From assembly GCA_023853785.1 (NCBI GenBank), contig JAJIRX010000798.1, positions 124,001 through 188,000 on the forward strand: a stretch of 64,000 nt of DNA, given 5' to 3'. The position numbers were made by a program, and so were the translations under genes. Source of the DNA: Psilocybe azurescens. Its lineage: Eukaryota > Basidiomycota > Agaricomycetes > Agaricales > Agrocybaceae. Below, piece after piece: positions 1 through 9,989 of the stretch (position 1 is its first letter; each line of letters begins with the position of its first letter). Under the pieces are notes generated by a model. The model worked only from the letters and a program-made list of their open reading frames with translations. It had not been told where the DNA came from and did no database searches.

Positions 1-80
1 CATTGACGGTACAAGTGATTTGAAGCACGGTGGTCAGCGTCTTCAAAATCGTGACGGTAATAGTACATTTTTCTACGTAT

Positions 81-2696
81 TCAAGTCCGTCCGTCCTCTA
101 CTCTCTTAAGATATGCTTTTATCGCATTCCGGGCGGATTTGCGATCTCTTCCCCAGTCCTTGTACATCAAGTTAAGATAGTAATTGTTTCGCCTGATTTT
201 TGCATGACGTGCATAGGCAATCAGCTCCTCCGAGTGTCCTGCTTTGTTCAGGAATACCGGAAGCACATGCATGGCCCATTTAAAAACAAAGCAAAGGTCG
301 CCATTGTTCTTATAAAATTGCCTACGTTGACATGCCGCATCCACGGAACGGGCCTTTGTAGCGACTGTTTTGACAAGTTCGGGGAAGTGATAATGTGAGC
401 GAATCAGACGATAGATCTTGTGTGAAGGGTGGGTTGAATGTCTGTACCATCGTGATTGGGCAGGGCTATGTGTCCGTGTTCGAAGATAATGCAAAGATCT
501 GGGTGTTTGGCTAACAACGTACGGGAAGTGTGTTGTTATATAGCGCAAAGCAAATAGTGCGGCGTTGGCATGAATGCAAGAGATGTTGCCTGGCTTCTGA
601 CTTGAGGCTATCCATTCTTGTAGATTGTCACGGAGAAGTTTAGAAAGAGCGGGGAAACTATCAATCTGGTATTCGAAGAGATTTCCTAGCAGTGCGGTAC
701 CCCTTGGACTTCCTAAATATTTCCCTAGCCTAAATAAAAAGTCGAAAGGCAATATTCCATCTCTAGTGTCCCGTTTTCTGTTGTTAAAATTTGATATGGA
801 GGCCAGAAGGAAAGAGACATGAAGGCGTGGAAGTGATGGTGCGAGCTGAGATTTGATATGTTGCTCAAATGCGATTGCCTCGTCTGTCACAAATTGAGAA
901 ACCTCCGAGTTATCCCAATTCTAATTTTATTGTCAGAATCCATTTTTGGGTAAAGTAAAGAACATACAAAATTGAGGAAATCGAGGAAGTGAAAATATCG
1001 ACCAGAAATTTTCGCGGAATCAAAATAGTAAGTATATTTGGATCCTAAAAGGTTCAAACACCGAACGAGCGGAAGGTTGAGAATTTCCGTGAGGAGTCGG
1101 GGATTTGGTTCAGCAAGAGGGCAATGATAGAAAAGGCGGTCCAAGACAATCCAGGGTGCAGGTTCTATAAAAATACGACGTGAATAAGCGTAGTAACTCA
1201 AGTCTATTGCATTGAAATAATCTTACCAGTGGTTAAATGAGCAATACAAAGCTCGGTATAGAGTGTGTGCAACTTTGGAGGGTCGAGAAACAAGTCTTTC
1301 GATCGAGAATGGTCGAACAGAAAATCTTTCAATGATGCATGCAATATGCGCACACATGGCATATAGTGGCTGAGCTCTCCGAACGGACCCGCAAAGACGT
1401 GCCGCTCGTCGAGCGAGATGAGGGAGCCAACGTTTTGCATCAAAAGTTGAACATCTCCGGCATCGAGAGAAAAGAAGGACTCCACAGAAGCTACCGAAAT
1501 TTCACCGCCATTTCTCGGAGGGCGAAGAAGAACAAACCCAATGATCTTCAGAATTAAGATTAAGTTGACATCTCCAGCCCCCATCAGGATGTGTTGGTAT
1601 AATGCGTCGAGCTCAGCGAAGGGACTGTCTCCTGCCTTGGGCGGCCGTATCCCAAGAACAATTTCGAGGCGATGTGTTGGCCGATAACGAGGCGATGCGA
1701 CATACTTCACGACAGTTGATGCATATATAAACTGTCCGGAGGATCGTTTTACGAGGATATCCAGTGCGTCATCAGGAGGCCAACTCTCTGGAATGTAAGC
1801 GCGTAGGGGATGCTGATTTTTGATGTCATCGAAAGTATCTGAGAGAAAATGTCGAATATCATGATCAGATTGATAGTCGTCGTCCAATGCTATCCTTGCC
1901 AGCATAGAGGATGGTTTTGGATCCAAAGAAGAGGTGATTTCAATTTCTGGACGACTTGCTATGAGAATCTTCAGAGGTATGTCACGACTGCGAAGAAGAC
2001 TAAAGGAGAGATCGACGATTCGGGCTTGGATGCTTGCGTCTTTGCATTCGTCCAGACCATCAATAATAATGACGAGATGGTTGTCGGTCGAATATCCGGA
2101 ATGGAAAAGTTCAAGGAGGGGCTCTCGAACAAGGGCTTTGAACTGTGCTTCAAGTGATCGTGTGATAATGAGGGGGTCGTTTTCGAATACAAAGTTCACT
2201 CTTTCCCGGAACATATGAGGAAGTTTAACGGCAAGTTGATAAACCAGAGTCGTTACGAGAAGCTTGGCCGTTCCTCGTTGCGGGTCATTTCTCCCGAAGA
2301 AGAAACTGGCGAGGATGAAGTGCTGACCGTCCAAAATCTCAGCAATAGTTTGAGCAATGGCGGATTTCCCGGCCCCAGCTGCTCCGTAGAGCCACATAAT
2401 GAGAGCATCTCGGGTGTCCTCGTCGAGTCCGCTGATCCAGTTGATGATCGCCTTGATAATTGCGACTCGTGTGGTAGGATGGCATTTCGGGGGATCAAAA
2501 CGCTCTCCCGAGTCGTGAAATGCTCCATGGGCCACATATTCCTGCAGATACTCGAATCCACCTGTCGTCAATACTCATCAGCATCCCGTATATCTTAAAG
2601 TCCAATAAATGTTATACTTTTAGGATTTTCAAGTTGTTGGGTGTTGAATGTGCTGTTATGGATGGTGAAGTTGGTCGCTTGAGCAAACTGTGACAT
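81..2696 (-). CDS. NACHT-domain NTPase N1, intact NLR-like gene
   Basis: A STAND-type P-loop NTPase of about 816 residues. Exons read 2696-2618, 2561-1227, 1164-968 and 920-81; all three introns are GT..AG and phases match. Exon 1 encodes a 26-residue Asn/Thr-rich motif starting MSQFAQATNFTI. Walker A is GAAGAGKS (residues 86-93) and Walker B is IIIDGLDE (about 190-198); both are complete, and the NACHT core runs to about residue 470. The last exon holds a C-terminal domain with SPAQSRWYRH and SEELIAYARHAKIRRNN, which recurs in every copy here. No WD40, ankyrin or TPR repeats are seen. The start ATG lies about 108 bp below a TATA-like block shared with N2-N5. By family knowledge such proteins bind ATP and oligomerise as signalling hubs; a role in non-self recognition is inference. 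The nearer acceptor at 1204 would leave a 23-nt intron, so the 62-nt intron ending at 1165 was chosen. Confidence 0.8.
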
Positions 2697-2771
2697 TGTA
2701 GGAGAAAGAACTAAAGAACTGTTCAACTAAAGGCAGTAACTGTCAGTGAGCGCCGAGTGAGTTGGGAAAGG

Positions 2772-2820
2772 CCAAAGATGACAGGATACCGTTGGCCCAT
2801 TCATATGTTAGTGTCTAATC
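2772..2820 (-). promoter_or_regulatory. NACHT-family core promoter block, N1 copy
   Basis: On the minus strand an ATTAGACACTAACATATG stretch is followed by a CCAACGGTATCCTGTCATCTTTG-like block. The same order of elements stands upstream of N2, N3, N4 and N5. Here the TATA element is degenerate (CATATG). It lies about 108 bp before the ATG. Confidence 0.45.
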
Positions 2821-3534
2821 TTAGCGTTGATTGCCAGCGTCTTATGATTGGCATACCACCTAAAAGTCAAACATGTTTAAGCCCTTACTAGTCTATCAAG
2901 TATTTATAAATTTGCGATGATGTTCTGATGCTTTGCCTTCCAGATACAAGTTCTACCTACCTTTTTTGATGACCTGCCTTGCGAGTACAGGTGTATCAAT
3001 CTATCGGCGTGCGGGTTTCATGGGGGTCGGAATTACATACAGGCGTAGGATTCGGATACAGCATTCAGCACAGTCTGCACTCCACTGGACTGTGGAGATA
3101 TCCACCGTAGTGGCACCGATTCGTATATCTGTGTTTTACTCCCCGTTGCGAGCACCCCATTATCGAATGAGTGAAGATAAAGAAGTGCAAAGCGCATATT
3201 TGGAAAAGCTGAGAATCCTGGACGATAGGGTATATAGGCCTCGAGATTCGAACATCAAAGACGAAAATTCATTGAAGAGTTATATATGTATTGCGAACTG
3301 TTTATGAAGCCACGTTAGACTTATAATGCCGATTCCGATATTTAAAAATACGAACTATACTTGGATAACATGCGCGAATTTGTATAGCATTGGCAATTGA
3401 ATCGAATTGAAACAGGATGAGAAATCGGTCGGGTATATAGACCCCGTCGAGTCCATCCCGTTCGCATCGTAATGAAGAGGGTGTTCAAGCCTTCCGCCTC
3501 TTGCGATCATGCGAGTCATAGCAATCCCACCATT
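2821..3534. other. Intergenic, 5' flank of N1
   Basis: No convincing gene. A stretch near 3040-3110 with an ATTCAGCACAGTCTGC core weakly resembles sequence upstream of N4 (13880-13910) and N5 (39700-39740). It is probably residual homology of the duplicated NACHT flanks. Confidence 0.4.
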
Positions 3535-4435
3535 TCACATGCATTTTGCTGTTTCCGTCTCTTTATCACTACAGCCTGAGGAGCGCATGCTTTTGCGGGG
3601 TGGATCCGCGACCATGCTGGGGCCCGATGAAGACACAGACGATGACGACAACGAGATAGAAGACCATGAACGCAAAGAAGCAGACGCAAACGCAGAAGAG
3701 GAGGAAGAGGAAGGCAAATGCAATGCGTGGATGATCGTCCTTGGTGGTGCCTTTAAGGACTTCCATCGGTGTGATGACTGTGCGTGTGTATGTCCGTCGC
3801 TGACTCTGTCTCTGCGCCAGTAAGGGAGCAGGAGCGGAATTAAAGGTGGTATTGGAGCAGATGTTGTCGTCCATCTGAGCATGGGAACAGTGTTCTGACT
3901 CTCGTCCTCCGCGCCGGTCCCGTTCTAGGTCCCGCTCATGTCCATGCAATGACTATGTTCTTGCTCACGCTCAAAATTTTCAGCTCGCTGCACCTGTACA
4001 CAGAGGCGCTACGGGGCATGTAAGGTACACCTTTGGATATCAGCACCAACGTACATACATCGCTTAGGGAACTGAAGACATGTACCATTTTCAGCAGATC
4101 TTTCGAGCGGGAGTGATTTTAATGTACTTCGTCATCGTCATTATCCGTATGGTTTCTCCGTCGACGCTACATCTCCGTGTTTTCGATGAGAACGGAAGCG
4201 AGAATGGCTGGAACCTTGAGGTGACATTCAGCTTTAGTATCAAATGATACTGGCTTACTCAAAGGAAGAAAGAGGTGAGCCTTACTCACCTCGTGATGAT
4301 CAGCCCTCTTCCGGTGATGGTCGTGATGGTCGAGTTCGCATTTGCGATCACGATAGTCATGATCACAGTGTACGTGGCCATGCATCTCGGAGTCGTTCCC
4401 GGAGTCTTCTCATGATTCCAAATGGACGTTGAGAT
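3535..4435 (-). pseudogene. Broken paralogue of the Ser/Arg/His-rich gene
   Basis: Read on the minus strand, 4385-4290 gives a His/Asp-rich stretch ending DHHE at a GTGAGTAAGG donor. The better copy at 15.7 kb has the same peptide end and donor, and similar sequence follows both introns, including AAGATCTGCTGAAAATG against AAGATACTCTGAACATG. Downstream (3950-3535) the homology decays and no long Ser/Arg frame survives; the final exon is missing. The order NACHT then Ser/Arg gene, both minus strand, repeats at 11.4-16.8 kb, so this is half of a tandem segmental duplication. The 5' flank at 4431-4580 also resembles 16501-16670. The long open frames here on both strands follow biased composition and are not taken as genes. 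Confidence 0.55.
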
Positions 4436-4940
4436 TTAAAGGCGGAGTAGCCAGACAATAGAGGAAAGAATATGATTTGTTTTTAGTGTCCGAAGTCCAA
4501 GAGAGTGAATCTATAAACGAAGACGCTGTCGTGTGTGAGGATATGCATGAGGATGAAGCTAAGAACTGGAGTACTGGCGCTTTATCACAATAAGAAACCT
4601 AGAATCGCCAGCCAGTCACACTCGCGAGCTCTAGTCACATAACATCACAGAAGCACATGATCAAGCAAGGAGCTGCTCTAAGAGGCTGTGTGATCTGTTC
4701 TACGTGCATCCGGTAGCTTGCTGGTGGCCACTGGCACCCCTTGCAACTGGTAGTGCTTTTTCCACCCCAACTTTTCCAGTGCGCTCACTCAGAATTATCC
4801 TCGAAATATTCTTTTCTTTTATAAAATCTGGAGATGCGATTTAAACCGTGGCTCGACCAAATTGTCTATTGTCAACTCGGGTAATTTTAAGCCCAGTGAT
4901 TAACGTCTTCGAAATAAAAGGTAATGTTATATTCTACTCT
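4436..4940. other. Intergenic, duplicated flank
   Basis: The first 150 bp resemble the intron-1 region of the Ser/Arg/His-rich gene at 16.5-16.7 kb (shared ATGCATGAGGATGA). Nothing coding was recognised in the rest. Confidence 0.4.
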
Positions 4941-4944
4941 CCAG

Positions 4945-5616
4945 CTAAGTGCATCCATCGTCTAATCTCCTGAGATATACTTTGACCGCATTCTGGATAG
5001 ATCTCCGTTCAGCTGTCCATGATGGGTACATGAACTTAAGGTAGCAATTGTTACGCCTGATTTTTGCATGATGTGCATATGCAATCAACTCTTCCGAGTG
5101 TCCTGATTTCTCTAGGAACACCAGAAGCACAACCATAGCCCATTTAAAGGCGACAAGGAAGCCGTCTTCATTCTTTATACGCGTTCGCCGATCTTGAAAT
5201 ACCGCATCCACAGGACTGCCCCTTTTAGCGACTGTTTCAATGAACCTGCGAAAGCGATAATGTGTGCGATACATCTTGTGTGAAGGGCTGATGGAATGTC
5301 TGTACCATCGTGATTGGGCAGGGCCATTTGTTCGTGTACGAAGATAATGCCAAAATATGGGTTTTTGGCAAACAACGTACGGGAAGTGCGTTGTTATATA
5401 ACGCAGAGCAAAAGTGTGGTGGCGCTAGCATGAACACTGGGGATGTCTCCTAGCTTCCCGCTTGAACCAATCCATTCTTGTAAATTGTCGTAGACAAGTT
5501 TATCAAGGGTAGTAGGAAACTTATACATTAGGAGATGAGAAAGATTTCCCAGCAGTGTGGTACCCGTTGGACTTCCCAAATGTTTTCCCATAGAAAAGAA
5601 GTCACAGGCGATTCTT
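4945..5616 (-). pseudogene. NACHT C-terminal fragment N0
   Basis: The minus strand encodes only the tail domain of the NACHT family: LGSPTGTTLLGNLSHLL, NLQEWIGSSGK, then in other frames GPAQSRWYRHS and SEELIAYAHHAKIRRNN, ending LDDGCT before a stop at 4945. At least two frame changes interrupt it. It has no NTPase domain. NACHT homology stops abruptly at about 5616, where the outer edge of the left inverted-duplication arm begins, so this is a truncated copy cut by a rearrangement. It is closest to N1 by eye. Confidence 0.75.
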
Positions 5617-5792
5617 GCACTTTGCAGGATCCTAACAATGTTTATTTTAATCATCAGCGTCCCAATGATCATTTCCCCATCGTTTAGATCAACGGACGAC
5701 CAGCAGAGACATTGGATCTGGACGTTGGAGTGGTGTTAATTACACACCCAACTCACGTTTCCCCTTGAGCAGTCAGAAATCATCAAACGTGT

Positions 5793-6017
5793 TCAATATG
5801 GATGATACTCGTACGTCCTCTCGTCTTGTTTAAACCAGTCGATGCTATATTCAACGCTTTCACTATCTCTAGCTCGCAGACTACCTCCCTTCTCATCTAA
5901 ATTATTTCCCTCACAGATCCTTGAGTTCGACCGGTCTTCCAGAGCATTTCTGTACGCTGGGTTGGAGAAAGAATACATCTTAGCTTTGACATCGACCGTG
6001 GGTCTTTGACGGTACAT
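5793..6017 (-). CDS. Conserved 74-residue ORF, function unknown
   Basis: A 74-codon frame starting MYRQRPTVDV and containing SIDWFKQDERTYEYHPY. Its partner in the right arm (61632-61856) is the same length with about 20 substitutions and no frame break. It is transcribed away from NACHT N2, with about 720 bp between the two starts. No domain, signal peptide or membrane segment is evident. Equal length with amino-acid divergence suggests a real short gene or exon, but chance conservation after a recent duplication cannot be excluded. Confidence 0.35.
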   Translation of the reverse strand: MYRQRPTVDVKAKMYSFSNPAYRNALEDRSNSRICEGNNLDEKGGSLRARDSESVEYSIDWFKQDERTYEYHPY

Positions 6018-6624
6018 AGCCAAGATTACCGCCTCTCACCTCATATTTATGTAACTTACACTGTACGGAGTGGACGGGGACTTACGGCAGAGGTCGTTCC
6101 AAGAGTGATGCTCAGCCGGTTATGTAGATTGACGAAGACGAAAATGAAGACCTACCTCCCAATCGGCGCGCAAACGGATAACCAGCACGACGGGAAAGGG
6201 TGACAGGAGATCATGGGACAGATGAGGGCAGAAAATCATGGGCACGATGATGGTGCAAACCAAGTTAGACACGTCTTGTGTTATTTTCTTCTCTTGCGTG
6301 CAATATGATTTCGTTTTCCGCCATTCTTATCAACAGGCGTCGGCCACAAAAACTCGGAGAGAAAGTGTTCATAAAGCCCTCGACGACTCCAAAGAAAATT
6401 GCCTATGATACTCGAAATCGCTTTAGCTAAAAACTGCAGAGCGGGCGCTTTACGACTGCCAAGGACTCAGGGACCAAGAACAAGGACATGTATTAAGTTC
6501 ACGTTCGGAACTTGACGCTTGAACCATCCGACAAATATCGGTACACCTATATTTGCAAGACAGAGCAAAAGCAGTGTATTAGAAGGCATGCGCCGTATTT
6601 GGCGACGTGCTAGGAACCGAGGGT
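6018..6624. other. Spacer between small ORF and N2
   Basis: Duplicated in the right arm (about 61.03-61.63 kb). No coding region was recognised; it may hold divergent regulatory sequence for the two flanking genes. Confidence 0.4.
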
Positions 6625-6680
6625 AATATTAGAAACTGGTATATAAACCGGTGAACGGCGTGCTGTCTTCTTTGCTCTTT
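6625..6680 (+). promoter_or_regulatory. NACHT-family core promoter, N2 copy
   Basis: A clear TATATAAA at 6640-6647 sits 92 bp before the ATG, preceded by ATATTAGAAACTGG and followed by CCGGTGAACGGCGTGCTGTC and CTTTGCTC. All blocks recur at the same spacing in N3 and, more diverged, in N1, N4 and N5. Confidence 0.65.
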
Positions 6681-6737
6681 CCCGGCTCTCCCACACTTGA
6701 AGCTGCCATTCTTCCGTGAACAGTACAATCTCGTAAA

Positions 6738-9356
6738 ATGTCACAGTACTTCCCGGGATCGAGCAATGTCATCATCGAAGGCAGCACATTCAACACCGTC
6801 ACTAACCGCTATCAAATTGCGAAAGGTAGGATAATGATTTACGCTTCTATGTAACTTGTAGATGTATCTGAATTTGATAAGGATCGATAATAGGCGGATT
6901 TGAACGCCTGCAGGAATATGTCGCCCACGGAGCATTTCACGACTCAGGCGAGCGCTTCAATCCGCCAAAATGTCATCACAACACACGAGTCGCTATTATC
7001 AAGAGGATCACGGACTGGATCAGTGGACTCAACGAAGATACCCGAGAGGCTCTCATTATGTGGCTCTACGGTGCAGCCGGTGCTGGAAAGTCCGCCATTG
7101 CGCAGACTATTGCCGAGATTCTGGATGACCAACACTTCGTGCTCGCCAGTTTCTTCTTCTCAAGAAATGACCCACAACGAGGAACGGCCAAGCTGCTCGT
7201 CACCACACTAGCATATCAGCTGGCGGCCAAGCTTCCGGGTGTGTTCCGAGAACGACTAGGTCTGGTATTCGAGAATGATCCCCTGATTACCACACGATCA
7301 CTTGAGGCGCAATTCAAGGCCCTTGTCCGAGAGCCTCTGGTTGAACTTCTTCATTCTGGATTCTCGACCAATAACCACTTTGTAATCATCATCGATGGAC
7401 TTGACGAATGCGACGATCCCGAAGTTCAAGCCAGAATTGTCGATCTATCCTTCGATCTTCTTCGAGGACGAGACATTCCTTTGAAGATCCTCATAGCAAG
7501 TCGGCCAGAGGTCGATATCTCTTCATCTTTCGATACAAAACCATTCTGTACATTGGCGAGAATCGCATTAGATGACGACTATCAATCCGACGAGGATATT
7601 CGACATTTCCTGGAAGATAAATTTAACGAGATCAAAACTCAGCATCGCCTTCGCTCTTACATCCCGATTGGCTGGCCTACTGAAGATTCACTCGATACAC
7701 TCGTGGAAAAGTCTTCTGGGCAGTTTATCTACGCATCGACTGTGGTGAAGTATGTGGCATCTGCACATCATCGGCCAACGCATCGGCTTGAAGTTGTTCT
7801 CGGTATACAATTGCCAAAAGCAGGTGATAATCCGTTTGCAGAGCTGGATGCGCTGTATCGGCACATCCTGATGGGTGTTGAAGATGTGGATCTAATATTG
7901 CAGATCATTGGATTCGTCGTTCTTCACCCTCCGCATTTTTCCAATTCAGTGACAAAGATAGAAGACGTCCTGTCGCTTGCCCCTGGAGATGTTGAACTTC
8001 TGATGCAGAACCTCGGCTCCCTTATCTCAGTCGAAAACGATCCTGATGGTCCAGACATATTGACCATTCGCATATTACATGCATCATTCAAAGACTATCT
8101 ACTCGACCAATCACGATCCAAAGATTTTTTTCTTGACATTGTCAAAATGCACACCCATTATGCCGAGTTATGCCTTGCGCATATAACCGAGCATCCTTCA
8201 TTCCAATCCTACTCGTCTCTCCGATCATTCATCGGTACGACCCCCTGTGTTCTCATACATTTGAACTTCTGCGTTCTAACTGCATAATAAATAGACTCAC
8301 GGAATCGATTCGGGTCTATCTTTACATATTTTTTCCATCACTGCCCTCTTGCAAAACCAAATCCAATGCTCCTCCAAAATACTCTACGTCTAACTCTCAG
8401 TTGCTGCCTTACTGTCCTCGGAACAACAGATTGTCTTGACATGTTTATTTCTCAAGAATATTTCAGATTCCTCGATTCCCTCAGCACTGTATGTGTCTTC
8501 TTTTATGAAACAATGAAATCTGATTACCTCACTAGATTTGGGCTGATTCGGCGGTTTCTCAATTTCACACTGATGAGATAGTTGCACTTGAACAATGCAT
8601 CAAAGCTCAGCTGGGTCCATGTCCTCAACACTCTCACATCTGTTTCCTTCTAGCCTCAATTATTATTGAGTATCCATCGTATTCTTGGTTTCTTGTCCAG
8701 ATTTCTATGCGAAAAAATTGGGAAATCCAAGGCGTATAGCACAGTTAGGATGCAGTCTTAATTACCTAATTTTTGGGAATCCTGTTCTTCGTGAACACCT
8801 TCATAACACTCTACAACATTGGATTACCTCAAGCCAGCAACCAGCCGACACCACCAGTGTTTACACCAGTGCTGCATTTTTCGCTCTGCGCTACATATCA
8901 ACATGCGAATTCCCATACACTGTCGACACAACTAGATTCGGCCTATCTTGTCATTATCATCGGACTCGAATGAATAGTCCTGCGCAATCACGTTGGTACC
9001 GACGGTCCGTCAACACTGCATACAAAATGTATTACACCAACCGTAGCTTTCACAATTTTGTCTATGCCTCTGAAAAGGGAGCCTTTGTGGACGTGGAATT
9101 TCATCCCATGCGATGGTATCGGTTCAACACGGGCGAGGCTTTTTATGCCTATTTCTGGGCCATTCAGATGCTTCCGCTATTGCTTGACAAATCAGGTTAC
9201 TCAGAAGAGTTGATTGCCTATGCACGCAAAACCCGAATCAGGCGCGATAATGACTACCTCAACTTCAGAGATTCCAATAACGTGGAGAAATGTCGGAAAT
9301 CTGCGCAGGCTGCGGTCAAGGCATATCTTAGGAGAGTAGAGGATGGACGGACTTAG
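6738..9356 (+). CDS. NACHT-domain NTPase N2, intact NLR-like gene
   Basis: Best preserved NACHT copy in the arms, about 799 residues. Exons 6738-6825, 6894-8234, 8295-8488, 8536-8687 and 8732-9356 join in phase with no internal stop. Exon 1 gives MSQYFPGSSNVIIEGSTF, a short Gly/Asn/Thr motif. Walker A GAAGAGKS (about 89-96) and Walker B IIIDGLDE (about 193-201) are complete. The C-terminal domain carries LREHLHNTLQHWITSS, SPAQSRWYRRS and SEELIAYARKTRIRR and ends VEDGRT. The 44-nt fourth intron is inferred from the frame change near 8690; N1 has continuous coding sequence there that is 22 nt longer. Family knowledge predicts ATP-dependent oligomerisation in the cytosol. The partner or ligand is unknown. 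Confidence 0.82.
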
Positions 9357-9496
9357 TCACATAGTAGAACGAGATATGTTACCCATATCTGCAACCGAGT
9401 TGCACAGTATGTACTGGTTCACTGACTCGAGCTATTAAGTTCCCCGTAGATTCTACATTGTTAGCAATTCTTACAACAGGGTTTGGACAACATTTA

Positions 9497-9945
9497 TTAA
9501 CAACTGGACAGATAGAAAACAACCTTCTTGAGCTGATCCAGAGTGTCTACCACACTTCTCCGACGAAAGGTATCAGCATCAGTCTTCTGCCCCATCATTT
9601 CGTCGGTTGCAGGAACCGTACTCTAGAATGTTAACGTTAAATAAACAAGTCAAGGGACAGGGCAATAAGCAAAATACTTTGAAATCCTCGCAGGTCTTAC
9701 CAATTGCCGGACATCCAGACTAAAGCGACTATAGGTCTTTCCAGAAGTGAACTCTAGTACATGAGGACAACCATATGTATCGAGGTCTGTGATGGAGCCA
9801 CCAGGGTAGTATCAAGTTGTAACATGTTGATCTAAAGGCCATTCCGGAGGGAATTGGATAGCGACTTCAAAGTCGATGAGGTATACTCGCGGATGGGAAG
9901 GAGAAATTGACATTGTGACCAATGAATCGGGACGGCTTGGCAGGT
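9497..9945 (-). pseudogene. Protein-kinase C-lobe relic, left arm
   Basis: The minus strand reads YLIDFEVAIQFPPEWPLDQ, then GGSITDLDTY and a degraded DVWQL-like motif. After an apparent intron it reads TDEMMGQKTDADTF and VVDTLDQLKKVVFYLSSC to a stop. This matches the activation-loop to C-terminal part of Agaricomycete protein-kinase-domain proteins as I know them. The N-lobe and catalytic loop are absent. An in-frame TGA follows VTT, at the same site as in the right-arm copy. The frame also shifts around DVxQL. It overlaps the 3' side of the peptidase region rather than forming its own gene, so it is a truncated relic. Confidence 0.6.
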
Positions 9946-9989
9946 AATGTGCTTCTATTTGTCGTTTATTTCTAGTCTAAGGTCTTGCA

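Noticed and set aside
1204..1226. A 23-nt intron in N1
   Set aside because: Too short to splice; a 62-nt intron with the same donor and an acceptor at 1165 keeps phase and matches N2 and N3 exon lengths.
3509..3823. Plus-strand Asp/Glu-rich ORF
   Set aside because: Antisense of the degraded Ser-rich paralogue; no domain.
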